Below, one piece after another: positions 37,101 through 52,100 of a stretch of DNA of 64,000 nucleotides. The notes under the pieces were generated by a model. It was not told where the DNA came from and searched no databases. It saw only the letters and a list, made by a program, of their open reading frames with translations. Both the position numbers and the translations under genes were made by a program. The first letter of the stretch is position 1. The number at the start of each line of letters is the position of its first letter. Location: assembly GCF_018691265.1 (NCBI RefSeq), contig NW_024881313.1, forward strand, positions 14,687,518-14,751,517. The letters run 5' to 3'. The stretch comes from Tyto alba. Its lineage: Eukaryota; Chordata; Aves; Strigiformes; Tytonidae.

Positions 37101-40100
37101 TGGTTATGACCTTGCACAGCTTGGTGCACAGCAGAAGTAAGGTATCACCAGTTTTTGGCACCAAAAGAGTAAGAAATGCCTGTGGAAAATGTTATTATGT
37201 GTAAGTATGTGTTTGTAGAAGACAGAGAAATTAGATTTCTGATTCATATTCTTGTATATAAAGTTGAGAATCATATCTGTTTCTTTTTACCAGATCAATA
37301 TAAAAAGTCAACTGCTACAAGTTATAAGAAGATACAGGCAAAGAAATATTTTCCAGAAGAGAAAATAAACATGAAAAAGCTAAGTATATTACTAAATCTA
37401 CGGGTTATGTAAGGAGTTATCATGCTGAAACATTCATGCACATAGAAAGGAATCACACAGATGTATTAAATTTCAATAGTTCATATTTACAGTTCAAGCA
37501 TCTTCATATAGAGAATTAATCCAACATCCAGCATGCATGACAAACATTTCATTATTGGGGGGAAAAAAGGCAGATGACTGACGACATACAGCATTTCTTC
37601 ACTTGCAAACACCTCATCTGAACATGGGCACGTATTCCCACAATCAATTCTGAAGAATGCAGAAAGTATCTGTAATTGAATAGACAAATCTAGCATTTGT
37701 TCAGTGGATCCAAATGCTAATTTCGACTGGCACCACTTGCTTTTGCTATGGTACAGCATACCACAGTTAGTTTACTGAATTAATGTACATTAAGACAGAG
37801 TAAAAAGGTAGAATGTGGAATGGTACAATGACAGAGATGTTCTGTTTGGATGAACTTTTACCGTACAATGAACACCATGCACTGTTTATTGTAGAAGTCA
37901 CATATTGGCCTGTTCTTTTTCCAGAAACATGAAGCCAATTATGCCACTCAACACAGTGGGAATAAGGTAGTTTTTATTTTCTACCTTTGACCCTTTTTTA
38001 GCTGGACTTATATTTTCAGAGGAAGGTTCAGTTGAGCTGGTAGGCGATGGCAGGTTGCTAGAAGAATTGGATCCCTTGCCACTCTCTCCATACCATGAGA
38101 ATGGTACACAGTGTGGGAGAGAGGAGGATCTCTCTGATAAAGATTTAGTGTTTGCTGATTTCTGCAGCATCTCTCTGGCAGTCCTGTTTAAGAGAAAGGA
38201 GCAGGAGTATGTGTTAGATCATAAAATAAGAGAAAACAAAATGCTATAGAGGCAGTTAATTTTTAAAAGAGTGACATTCCCTGTAACTGTGCCTAAAGAA
38301 TTGAGCAGCACACAGCTGGTAGGGACATGCCTGAAATCTCTCTTTCAGCAAAAGAAGAAAAAAGCGGGTTCTTTTGATTCTTTTTCTAACTCAAGCTCTC
38401 TTAGACAACATACACCCAGCAAACGGAGACAGACGCCAGCTGAAATTGTCTGTACTCCCACCATTCAGATGTGAAACAGCTCCAGTCAAGAAGCCACATG
38501 TTGTGTTGGTGCATTTCTGAGCCCCAGTGGTATCTCAGCATGATTAAATAGATTAGATTCAGCACTGACCCAAGTGGGCTCTGGCTCTCAGAGAAGGTCT
38601 GGCTTGGATTCTGAGCACAGGCAGAATGAATCAGGTGCATCTGTATCCATCTATGGAGGTGTGCCTTTGTTACAACAGCTAAATACTGATAGAGTATGAT
38701 TATCTTGATTCAAAAGTTATTAAATACTAAAATATTAATATAGAAAAAGGAAATAAACACCTATGTGGTATTATCAGCTTCTCTCTTTGTAGTAACAAAG
38801 ATTGCAATAAAGGTGAAGGTAACAGTTATAAAATAAAATGCCTAAATTATTTGATAAATATATCATGTCAACAATATAGTATGTACATTAAAAATAACTA
38901 TGCAAAGTGCCTCAGAATCTCCTAGTTTCAGGCTGAGGAATATATGCTTCTTACTTAAATGGGACATTTTTTATATATGTAACAGTAGTGATAGTCTTAG
39001 GAAACAATTCAGGATTTTATTTACACATCCTGGGTGCTAATTTTTGGCAATAGGAAAATATTGCATGCAACATCCATCTGACAGTGTGATTAATTCTACA
39101 TCAAGTAGTTGCTGTAATGGACATAATTGTAACAGGGTGCTTTTGATCATCATCTTCCTTCTTTCAAAGATCTTACACAACTTTAGACTGTAGAGAAAAC
39201 ATTTCTGAGGCAAATTCTTTGGAGTTAGTAACAAAGGAAGTGACAACAGGTGTTTAAAAAGTTATGCTGAAATAATAACATTCCAGTTTACAGAGGCACA
39301 GTGAGAATTACAAATGCTTAAGAAGTCTGTCCTTGAAAGCAGTATTAAACTTTGCTTTTAGTAACTGTATCCAAACTCAGAAATATTAACAAACAACTCA
39401 AATAACTGATTTATCAAATGGTCTAATAAGCAACAGATCTCTCTACGCTGAGATCTGATTTCTCTAAGGAAGATACCTGTGGGATCTCACAAATGTCTGC
39501 AATATACTGTGTTGGTATAAGGAACATATCAAGTTCTTAGAGACAAGATACATGAATTTCCCCCACCCTGCAGCTTGGTACTTAAATGCTATGTCATGTT
39601 TAAGAGCCTGCTAAGGACACTAGCTGCCTTACAGATACACAGAGGTGCAGAGAATTTGCTTTAACAAGTCTCTCCCTGTCACGAGGGAAATCCAGCAGTG
39701 AATGTCACTAAGTCCAGGTCACACTGCAAGCAGACACACCAACTGAAACGTTTTCTGACACCAGTGCAGAGGCGATGACTGCTGACTAAGACCATTGAAG
39801 ATCCTGCCAGATATTTGCAGGATACAAATGTACAAATGTATGCTGAGACAGAACACTGCACTTCAGTACAGCGTGCCTGAGGGAGTAAGTCAGAAGTCTA
39901 AGGTTTCTTTTGCTTTTCTGATTTTATGGAGCTACACAATATACTTGTCACTGGGTCTCCATATTAGACTCTCAGCAAAACTCCACAAATGGTTATATAC
40001 TGGTTTTCCACTACAATGATTTTCTGAGTAGCATTCAAAGTTTGCTTTCTTCCAATAGCTCTTCTATCCTGTAGGTTTTCTTCTGCCTTTTTTTATGTAC

Positions 40101-43100
40101 AGAGAGTTTTTGAGTTGCTATGTCCTTTCTAGACTTTTGGAACATATTAAGTTTGCTTAGCACTCCTGACATTAACTTGTCTTTTGTAGCTGAAACCAGG
40201 TATCGTCCCCTGTGATCTTGTCAGACCGATCAGTATATGACGAGAGACCTTCAGTAAAAATCTACACTAGCTTTTGCAGAGAAGATTGATTCCTGCCACT
40301 TCGAACATTCATTTATTTATTCAGAGTCCAGATGATGGTGATGTGGTCTCATCAGATCTTACAAGGAATTCACAATTCCCTCCCTGAGAGCTGGTGATGC
40401 AACAAACACAGTCAGCATTCTTCCTATCTATTTTCAACTTATGATGTTCATCTTCAGAAACAAACCCTTCTGAAAGCATTCCTGATGTGGGTGCTGTGAA
40501 GCTGCAGTGAACAGCTGCGCCCATCCTCGCTCTGGTGGCTTTTTCAAATAAAATCTTAGAAACATAGAATCATAGAATGGTTTGGGTTGGAAGGGACCTT
40601 AAAGATCATCTAGTTCCAACCCCCATGGGCAGGGACACCTTCCACTAGACCAGGTTGCTCCCAGCCCCGTCCAGCCTGGCCTTGAACCCTTCCAGGGAGG
40701 GGGCAGCCACAGCTGCTCTGGGCAACCGGTGCCAGGGTCTCACCACCCTCACAGGGAAGAATTTCTTCCTTCTATCTAAGCTAAATCTACCCTCTTTCAG
40801 TTTAAAGCCATTACCCCTCATCCTATCCCTACACTCCCTGATAAAGAGTCCTTCCCCATCTTTCCCATAGGCCCCCTTCAAGTAGAATATGTGGAATTGT
40901 GTCAAGATTTCTTGTTCACAGGTATTAATAACTGACTGTGTGTGCATCTTGTGGGCCAGCTCTGATAACCTATTTCTGCAAATCCCATTAGTGGATGCAA
41001 CAGTAGTAGTGATGCCACGATATTATAAACCTACAACTATTTTCAGATTATATGTTAGTCTTTCATCAGTTAAGAAATCTAAGTCTGTAAGCTCAGAAAT
41101 GTATCTCAAAGCTTAACATTTATATGAAGTCAGCTGTTAATGTTCCCATCTGCTAGGATGATTAGATTTTTCCAGTATATCTGGTATATCATTTGTTGCA
41201 TCCTCAATGTTTCACCCATACCTACTGCCATAGGTCACCCTAATAGCTTCTTTCTCCTTCCGCTTCTTGCCCTTGTTTGAACTCCTTCTCAGGGGAGCCC
41301 TACAAAAATATTAGAAAACATCAGGAAACATCTTTGAAATTTAACTTTCAATCCTTTTAATGAAAAAAATAAGTATTTTAAATAACAAAATGCTTACCCA
41401 AGATCTGCAAGTTTTCGCTTTAGTTTTTCTGTATGCCCTACAGTAGGGCTAGCTGTTCTTGTTGCCTGAGCACCTGTGGCACCATCTAGGACACATTTGT
41501 ACACGGAAGAATGTATGTTATTATTTTTAATTGCTACTGATAGCTATTCCACTTTCCATCCAGAACAGTTTTTGTATCTTTTCATAATTAGATATGCATA
41601 CATGTACATGTGTGTGAGTACACAATTTAATTAGGTGAATTCTTCCCATTTTTAAGAGGATGGTGTGAAGAGGAATAAAAATAAATACTTTCAGAATTTG
41701 AAAATACACAGAAAGGAATCTTACTTTAACTGAAGAAAATGGAAAGTTAATTCTGGTTGAATTTTAATGACTATGCAGTAAGTCAAACAACACAAAAGAT
41801 TTACAGGTAAACATTTCAGTGAATCATTTTTTAAACTTAGCAGTCGCCGCTTAAGTTTCCTTTTACAGAATTCATTTGGTATGTATGCTTTACTTCCAAA
41901 ATTACTTCTGAAATACTTTCTTGAACTTTGGAGCCAATGGTATGTTTTATGATGGACATGAAAGGTAACAGTTATTTGTTTATCTTGAACATCTTTGTTA
42001 AAATAAACATTTAACTTGAAATCCAACCATTCTGAATTAAAAAAATAAATAATTAAAAGTAGCCTAGTCAATAAATTTGCCCTGAGACATCTACCAATTT
42101 TTGATCTCTTCTACAAACACTGTTAAGGCCTAAAGAGGAAACAGCCTGCAGTACCTATAAAGCCAAAACAATGAGTCTGCAAAACATCCTGTGAAATCTA
42201 TATAGAAGCTAAAAGAAAACACACAGCAATTGAAAAATCCAGACATAGTTTCTGTGATTCTTGAAGATAAAGAGTGTCCCCAAATACTCTAGGGGAAGCA
42301 AACTAAGGCCAGTCATTTATGTCACTTGAGGTTTGGTGACTTTTACAGTGTGACCTCAGATGTACAGTGACTTTTAACTGAAAGCACTGCTGGGTTTGCG
42401 GATTTCTCCTACTGTAGCTGACATAAATTAAGCCCTCAGAATTAACCCAAAATACCACAGCACTACCACAGGACAGTCAACTATGTGTACAGAACTTTGT
42501 ACATTGCTTTGTGGATAATACTTGGGCACGTTTTCAACAAGTAAAAAATTTAATGTGCAACTGGTTCTTACATCATGGGAAAAGCAGGAAAATAAGCCTC
42601 TTGCAATACTTACACTCTAAAAGTAAGTCTATTTCTATCAACACAAGTCCTTATGTTAAAAAAAAACATTCAGAAACAAACATTGAAGAACAACTGAAAA
42701 GTAATGTCATGCCAAAAAAGCGAACAAAAAAAAGTAATATGAAGAATGACAAAAGCACAGTGAAGTCTCCTGAGAAGCAATTCACTCCCCTGGCAGGCTG
42801 AAGAGAACTTTAGGCTCTTTAATAAGATCTCAACTTAAGCCATCAGCTTAATCAGTTGTTCAGTTAATCAACATCAATTTAAGAAGTCATCAACTTTAGG
42901 TTGATGCAGTTTGCATCAACCCTATGCTGTGCACACTCCACTCCTGTCTCCTCTTATGGCTCCTCCTTCACCTTTAACGCATACTTCTAATTTCATCACT
43001 GTCAAAATTGCCACTTTCAAGTATAAAAGTCGTAATATTTTATTTATTATTTTCACAGTAGCTATTCACAGGCAAATGGGGCTTGGGGGCTGGGGGCTTT

Positions 43101-46100
43101 TTTGATAAACTTAATGAAAGTAAATGAAACTATAAGGTACACTGCTTTGTTGGTGGGCAAACAATTAAAGCATTTAGTAGCTGGAAGTTTTGCTGCTGCC
43201 ACAGAAGAAAGAATCTGGATTGTTCAGCAGGGACCTGGTATGGCAACGTTCTGTTTGGGCTCCTGTATCACTATGCTCCTACTCACATGCAGCTCGACCC
43301 AGCCAGGGCCCTCCGAATAATGATAATTTGCTGGGGAAAACATTTATGCTGGCTATGGACTTCAGTGGAAGATGGATGGGCTAGGTCCCAAAACTGGCTT
43401 CAGTGGCAGAGAGGATTTGAACCTCCAGGGTTTTGCACACATGGAGGGGTGCAGTGCTTGGCACATGGCAGTGGCCACAAACTAGGGCTGCAGGTGCCTG
43501 GGCAGGAGGGGATTTTGACCACCCTGGATGGACGCATCTTCCCTGACTCCTTATAGCTCTTCAGAGAGAGTGAGGGAGAGCCAGTTCCTCAGAATAAATC
43601 ACCCAGAAGCTGTTTAATCCACCACTTTCAGCCTCAAGGAGCGGGTGTAGGTAATCTGTGGCTGATGGATGTGAAAGGAAACTAGACCTAACTTTCTTCC
43701 CCAAGGTCACAAAACAGTTGCAGGCAGCCTCCCATCAGCGGAGTATTGCCCATAGGGGTCACCTCGGCTGCCCTGTCAAAGGATGCTGTTGCACAAACCA
43801 GGCAGAACTGAAGACAATAAATTAATCATACACATACATGAAAAAAATGTGCTTAAAAGAATAATAAGCAAAATTCCTCATCACTTTGCAATGAATCTGA
43901 TCTCATGCCATTTCAGCTATTTCCACAACACTGGAGGATCTCATGAGGAAAAAAAAAAAAAGGCAAGGGCTAGCTTGCTAATGCACACTTTTGCTAATGA
44001 GAGATTAATCAGTGGACATACATGCCCACAGATGTGCTCTCTTTCCATCTCTAAAAAAAAACCTTCCTGAACACACAGAACAAATACAATGGCTCTTTTT
44101 ATTTCCTGACCTGTAAGAGTTTGACAGTCAAATTAATCAATTAAAATAGTATTTGCCAAATAATTGCTTTAGGTTATTTCTTTTTTTGTAGAACTTATTA
44201 AATGCAAATTTTACATTTGAATCTAAATTGCTCTGGTTTAATTTTCATGTACTCATTAGAATCTGGATACATCTGAAACTATTGGCTGTTTACTCAACGG
44301 TTACAATGGGGAAAGCACAACACCAATATTGAGACAGAGATTATTTTTCAAACCTGAACTGGAAAGAGCGGCACAGTGGGTGGAATATAATACCCTATTT
44401 CTTACACTATAAAGCTAGTGTCCACTAAATTTTTATCAAAGTATTTTTCATACATCAGTTGGAAATGCAGGATTTATGACTTCACTGCTAAAACAATCAT
44501 ACACTCAAGCTGAAATATGAGTTTGGAAAGTCACATTCATATGTTCTCACCCTTACTTTTAGTTGCAAAACTAAAATATTGAATTTAACTTTGACTATTT
44601 AACAATTATCGAATAGAAACTACACAATTAGACTAGCAATTTCAGAACCCATATAAAAACGCTAGCATATATTAACCTGTCCTAAATCAATAAAACTTCA
44701 TTAATCCATCTTTTAGGAATCTGAGTGAAAGCCCTGAATGAAGATGAAATAAAAATAGGTTGTAAATCAGTGGCAAATCTTTTCAGACACACAGACAAAC
44801 AAAACTCCTCAACAAATTGTTCCTGTCAGTTAATTTAAGTAAGCCAAAGTCTGTTATGAATCTATCCAGACCTATTCCTGCAGACCGCACTTATAAACAA
44901 GTTTTATCATGTATTTTAGCTTATCTGACAGAGAATGCAAGCTGCATAGCTAAGAATGCTGAACTTGTGTAAAATGCTAGTTTTGACTTCACAGGGCATC
45001 TGAAAAGGAGGGCTCTGTATTCTGTGCCATATCGTATTGTTAATGCATTTAATAAACTGGTATCTGAGACATGCACCTTAGCTAGGTATGATTGCAACAT
45101 GTTTTATCCAGCTTACATTTAAATCTGAATTAAATAAATAACAATGTGTCCAACCTCCCCAACAAATTACTTGAAACTCTTTTTCTGTAAATGAAGAGTC
45201 TCCAGACACTAACCTCTTGTTTAATATAGACTATGCCGCCTTTCAGCAATTAAAAGCTACATTCTGTTATTCTTGCTTTACACTCCTTTCCCCACCTTCC
45301 AAAAAAAGCATCTAGCAGTGCCAAAATCACATAATTGGAGTACACTGTGTTAAGCATGTTTCTAATACAGATATGTCCTAAGGTCCAATAATTTTATTTT
45401 TTTAAAAAACAAAATACAAGATTTTCTTAAAGACAACTTCCCCACAGCTTTTTCAGTGAGATCTAAGAAAGAAAAAAAAAAGAAAAGAAGCAGTTCCTGA
45501 TTTCATTTTAAACTCTGTCCTTTTCTTAGACCATCAGACAGAGTTTTTTACTTCCAGGTAGACAAAATAAGTTATGAGATGATGGCCTTCTAGTTGCTAA
45601 GGTCCTTCTACACAACAGTTCATAAAGTAGATGTAAGTGACCAAAACGATGCATCAATTTATTGTAAAAAATAGTAATACCTTTATTCTGTAAAATTTTC
45701 CTGCCAGCTGGGTGACGCAAAGGAGATGCTTCAGAGCTGTGCCCGGATTTTGAAGGAGAGGAAAGTGGAGTGTCTCCCCGAGCATGTGGGGAAAGGACAC
45801 CTCCTTTGTGGTGCTGTCCTTCTTCTTGGTTTGCAGTTAGGTTGTCAAGTGAGATTGCTGCACTGCTAGCCACGGGGGAGAGGGAGGAAGCACCAGAATC
45901 TGATGCTGGTGAGGATGCTCTCATGCATAAGGGCAGTGGTGATTTTGAAATGTGCATGGGACTACTGTAACTGTTTGACGGCTGTTGGTATAAGAGATTA
46001 TAAAGCAGGTTATACCATTCAGTAACCAATCAGAGCAAGGTTTACTTTGAACATGCAATTCTTTTATTCATTGTTTAGCCTTCTATTTGTATGAAACACT

Positions 46101-49100
46101 TTAGCAATTCATGCCATTACCTTTTGATACCACACACAGTGTTGTTTATTGGTACTTGCTTTCAGACGGAAGCCAGAATAGGACAGAACAATGAGTGAAT
46201 ATCTTATCAATTGTGTTAACAAATTAACAAATAGAGAAATGCACGATTCAAGTTCCTTTCACCTTCTGCTTAAATGAAAGGACCCACTCTGCATTATAAA
46301 GCACACATAAATCAGAAAGCCCAGGATTCCTGTTAAAAAAAAACACAGTAAAACCAAAAAAACAGGTGTGCTGACTCAAAGGAGACCAGACTCGCACGTG
46401 ACTCAAGGACATTCATTGCATATTGGCCACAGAGGAATACATACTGCCTGTGCTACAATGAAAGGACAAAGACAGACAATGAAACGACTTACAGGGGCAA
46501 TCTAGCACTCTGTAGGAAGCCTGAAAGAGAGGGTAGAGTCCTTCTCACCTTTCGTTCAAGGCTGTCCTCTCCATCAGTTGAACTGATGCTATCATACAGC
46601 CTTGTTCTAGAAGGCCTCTGCCGCTTGTTCTTCACTGAAAGCTGAGCTCGAGTCTTCAGAGCTTTCGAGTCCAGTCTCTCTGTTTCTGGCACTGCTTCAT
46701 TGAAATCTGCACGGAAACATGATTTGAAGCTGTTTAACAGAAGAATCTCTCACTACTTTTTCCTAACACAGGACCCACCATTGAGAGTACAGGCACTTTG
46801 CATGTTTTACTTTCACTTGTACCTTCCTAACTGTTAAAGTACACATACAAAAAGAAGAGCTTATTTGCATAAACCATTAACAAGTTTACCTATACAGATC
46901 CAGTAAGTGCATAGCAAAGAATCAACTGCAAATATTTAAATATTCAACAAATGATTCCTGCTGTTATGTGAAGGACCATACAAAACCAGCTGTACTAGCC
47001 CAGAAAGCAGGTCCACTTAGACTCCCTCAGAGGGACTTGCATGTGCTTGGCCTGCAGAGGGTTCTTCTTCCTCAAGGGATAAAGCAAAGGAGTCCTCATC
47101 TCACTGCTCTCTGACAGACATTTCCCAGCGTCTGGATGAATATACCAAGTTAGACCCAGGGGACCAATTAATTTATCCCCAATCCTGCCCTTTTAAGCCA
47201 CTCGAGGAGGAGGAACTGGAATGTTTTTTACCACAGCTGCCCCACTAAGCATTTCCTTTGTAACTTCACCAGTTTTGCAGGCTGCTCACTGAATTACAGA
47301 AGAAATATGTCCTCTGGCTGTTCTACATTTTATCATAATCAGAGTGGCTTATGAATTTAAGGAACATGACTTGTTCTCTCCTGAACTGAATGTCCCCCAA
47401 AATAACCTTGCACAATATGTGCAAATTATGAGCAAGCAATGTCTGCAGTCAGTAGCACAGAGAGTAATATAGGCAGTATCCAAAATGTCAGATAACTATT
47501 TGTGATTGGATCACTTTACAGGCAAGCCTTTCACAGGATTATGAAACAAGTGTTAAACTCATTCCTTTGGACCTACAGTGAAACAGGCTGCTTACTCTAT
47601 CATACCGTCCCTCTCAGGAGGGGACAGCAGAGAGGAATCCCAAGCCTCCTCTGGATTCTGAGGTCATCTGTTGTTCAAAGTTCTATGTGACAACACAAAT
47701 AAGGTGCCCCAATTGTTCACCCCAATCCTTCTGCAAATAAAAGCATCTTTTTATTATCACCTGGCAGTCTCATTCATTACTTCCTCCCTTGCAGCACTGT
47801 CATCAGAACCATTATCTCCCCTTGCAGATTCTTCTCTCTTTTATTCACAGTACCTTCAAACTATTAAAATCTACATAAACTCAGGTAAACTTAAGTAAAA
47901 CACCTCTGTTAGCACCAACCGCCGTGGTCCCTCATACAAATGGATTGATATGAGTGACCTAACACAAACACAGCCTTGCCTCACTTGCTTGGATCACATC
48001 AGAACACACTCTGACAAGCCCCTTTCCTTAAGCAGGAGTCTAGAGGATGCGATCATTACTGTGATTGTTACTCTCTACTGCAGTTGTCTGGCTTCAGCTT
48101 TCCAACAGCAACACGTTTTGGCAAAATCATTAGCAAAGTAGTGTTGCAGCTTTGCAGGAAGAACCTGCGAGTGTTGAGTAAATTTTGACTGCAACCAGCC
48201 GTAAGTGATGTTGCATAAAGCTTATCATGACAGTCAAAAAATAAATTAAATTAATCCATCCAGAAGGTCTAAAAGGCACCCTGAATCACAGCTGTTCAAG
48301 GCAGGAATGGGAAGGCCATGATCTGTACAAGAGCGAAGGGATCCTGGCTCTCCCTGCAAAATGACTATATTGTGTGGAGCAGGACATGGACTGTTAGATC
48401 TGTCATTATCCTGGTCTAATAATTCAAAACCTCTGTGAGAGATCTGAAGTAAGGTAGTATTTGTCCCAAAAAAAACCAACAAAGTCATCAAAAGATCTGG
48501 GTGAAAGCCAGGAGGTGTACTCTACTCTCCCATTCTTAACTCTACAACGTTGCTGTATTTTCTGAACATCTGGGGTTTGTGCAGATATTGCCTTCTACCA
48601 TATGTACTTTAAAATAACAAAATGGAAAGCAACCTCAAAACGCCAGTGCTGCATTATTTTCATATGCCATCAGAAAAGAGCTGGACACTGTCACTCTCAT
48701 GCTTACTTACTGTTGTCTTTGTACACAGAAATTTCTGATGGAAAAATCATGAAAACCTATTTCTTCAGTTTTGAAAGGAAAGCAGTTTCTAGATCTTTCT
48801 CCTTACATCTACTGCCCAAACACTGTTATGATACATGAAAACTGGAGAAATATTTCATATAAAAAAATGGAACAATTAAATTATCCGTCTAGGTTCAAAG
48901 CCACCCTATCCCTGAATGTCATGACTTGCCTCTACTTGCCTCTACAAATAGAGCTAACGTAACTGCACTTTTCTTAACTATCAATCACTCAAATGAAGTC
49001 TGAGTATTTCAGCAAATTTAACGTTTTACAAAGCTGAAGTACCAAAACACATTTTAAAAGGTGTTTTCACATTTTACACCAGAAATGGAATAGATTCTTT

Positions 49101-52100
49101 ATGGTTATAACTTTTTTTTTTTTTTCCTTGCAATCCTCATAGTACAAATCAAACCAGAATCTGTTCGATTTATTTACTTGTCTAAGTACTGCATTAAAAA
49201 CAGAACTAATTAATTAGAAGCTGATCTTACAGACATTTTTGCTTTAAACAAACATAAACGGAGACATCTTAGCCTCACTGAAGCCAGTGAAGAAACTCTG
49301 ACTAACTTGAGCAAAGCTGAAATTTTTCATGATGGCATCCTGTCCTCCAGTCCCAGAGAACATGATTTCACCAGGGGTGGAAGCAAGTCGGTGACTTGCC
49401 AAAATGGTGAGCTCTTGCTCTTCCTCCTGCTGTCACAACACAAACCCCTGGCCCCGAGTCCCCCAGGATTTGGACTGCAGTTTGCTGATTCAAATGACTG
49501 ACCCTGCAGAAACTATCGAATTTTAGCCTGACACTCCAATATCTTCCCCTCTTGGTCTGTTTTCTCTTGTTTCTGTGAATCAGTGTGTGCACAGAAATGT
49601 GCAAGTGTGGGAAAAGGGCAATGGAAGAAGCACAACCAGGTGGCTGGACAAAGGCAGGGATGGCATGGAGCCTTCCATTTCAACAGTAATGATCTGTCAG
49701 TTCAGCCCAAACTGCGTCTTGAAATCAGAGCCTCAGGTTGAATTAGTATGCCAGCAAATAACTAAGGCTAAGACTCATTCAAACTCGTTTTTATTTTGCA
49801 GATTTATGTTGTCTTAAAGCACTGTATAGACTTCGAATATCATGTTTTGCTTTTCTTCCTTGTGTAAGAGTTAAATTCTACGTTCAGATGACACTACAGA
49901 ATCATTAGCAATGTCTGACTTGTAATTATGCTTCCGCTGTAAGTACTCCATAGGATAACTGCACGTTGTCATGACTTGAACTGCTTATATTTATTCTTTC
50001 AGGTGTACACATTTCCACACATCCCTTCCTTTCACCAATGAAATTATGCAAACCACCGACACAGCACTGCAAACGGTTATTCAAAGAAGTGGTCATATTG
50101 GCTTTGTTAAAGGAAAATACCATCTGGCCCTGGAGCTTACTGCTCCCTCCACACCAGGAGGCTGCTCGCACTCAATGGCAGCAATCTGCTGTGCCCCAGG
50201 TACCTAACCACGGTTCAGCCTGCTGCAAAGAAACAGCCCAGGCAGCATCAGCAGGGACTTCCCTCCTTCCATGTCACTGCTGTAGTTAAGCTGGACTCTC
50301 ATCCTCAGGTCGTGCGGATCTGGACCCGATCCACGGCCCACGGACAGACTTTGCGGCTTGCCTTCAGACCTGCCTCACCACCAGGAACCCGCCCAGGATC
50401 CCAGCTGGCTCTGGTTTCCATCTCTGGACCTGCCCTGCTCGCCATGCCTGGGCGCAGTGGGACTGGGCTGCTGTTGGGTGGTCTCTGCCCCAGCCATGTG
50501 TGCTGTCACCCTCAGTGCCAGCTCCCTTTTCTGCGGAGAGCTGCCGGCCCTCGCTGCTCCCTGGCACAAACACGCACCCCCACGCCTTTCTCTAGGAATC
50601 TCCCAACCCACTGGGGAACCTGACAAATCTTTCACGTAAAACTCATAACAGGTTTTATTTTGCTCTTGGAGACAATGACATCAGACTTTCTTTCAGCAGG
50701 TGTTCAACCACTTGACTCCAGCGGGCTTCCATCTGAATTATTTCAGTGCCACTGTGGAGCAGGAAAGAGCTTGTCTGTCCTCCTACTGTTTTCTCCATTA
50801 TACAGGCTGATAGATTTCAAAATCTCCTTCGGTGAACTGATGTCCCCCTGAGTATCCCAAGGCACCCAGATAGTAAAGCCATCAAAGCAGCCTGAGCGGG
50901 CATTTGCACAGAGATGAGCAAATACTGTCAAAGTTGGCATCAGCACTGAACTGTTTATATTTCAAACCACTGACTCCTTCCACTAAATAACTTGATTCTC
51001 TATTGCAGACACAGCTCATGACCACTAAACCAGAAAGCTGCAATGCACTTTATCCATTTTTCTGGACTCTTGGAATAAATCATAGATTTGTAAAAGAAAC
51101 ACAATCCTCAGGCTTCTAAGTATTCCTTGGCAAAGCAAAGGCAGAACTCTGTGGGCCATAATGGTTTTGATTTTTTAACTTCCACTGACATTACTGGCAG
51201 CCCCTCACTCTAAGCATGAGGCTATGTTACAGCCCGAGGAGTCATACAGTCTGGCATGATGCTAAACACAGCCAGAGCACCCACAGCGGCAGGGACAGCT
51301 ACGCTTGTACATATGCGACCGTCACGTCGCATCTATTACTTCTTCCCAAATCTATTACCATGCAAGAATGTCATAAACATCTCAGATCATTTTGAAGCAA
51401 AAAACATACTTGGTATAATTTTAATTAAAATATATATTTTACATAACCTGATTTTTTGAGGGAAGACAGACCTGCAAACTTCAAAATAAAAATTTCAGGA
51501 TGTGTGTGTGTACATGCAGTCCCATCCCACAAGCCTAATGCCGGGCTTGATAAAGAAGAGTGTGTTACACTCGACAAACAAAAGCCAGAAAAGAGACTGA
51601 AGCTTGCGTGAACATCACAAAGATGGTGTGCACAACGCACTGCACCCGGAGGAACTCTGCTCACCCTCCAGACATCATGGACAGCTCCCTCGCCCTTTAC
51701 AGCTCCTCCGCAAACGTCCACTGGTTGATTAGCAAATATATTAATTATTAGTGATCAATATTACCAGACAATGGTAAGTAATTTTCTTAAAAGGTTTGCA
51801 CAAGGGTGATATGGACACACAGGGTCTTTGTCTGCAGAGAAAGTATCACTGCATTACAGTCTGATACAGACTTCAGAGACTCCGATACAGAATTTACTGG
51901 GAAAGGTATATGGAGGTCAAAGAGTGATACAGCATGTTTAGGGATCTCTTTATTTAAAAAAAAAAAAAAAAAAAAGGCTTTTCTTTTTCTCTCGTTAAAA
52001 CCACAAATCCTGCCTTGATTCTAAGGTCTAACTATACTTTTTCTGCTTTTGAAAAAATCACTGCTAATTGTCTATTTTTCCAAGCAAATAATTTGTATTT

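Noticed and set aside
42511..42801. 96-residue Lys-rich plus-strand open frame in a neurabin intron
   Set aside because: Lys richness follows from A-rich DNA; no homologue, retrocopy features or poly(A) tail seen.
43395..43440. GAGGATTTGAACCTCC as a tRNA gene or tRNA-derived SINE
   Set aside because: Only a B-box-like word is present; no A box, cloverleaf or extended repeat similarity could be seen.
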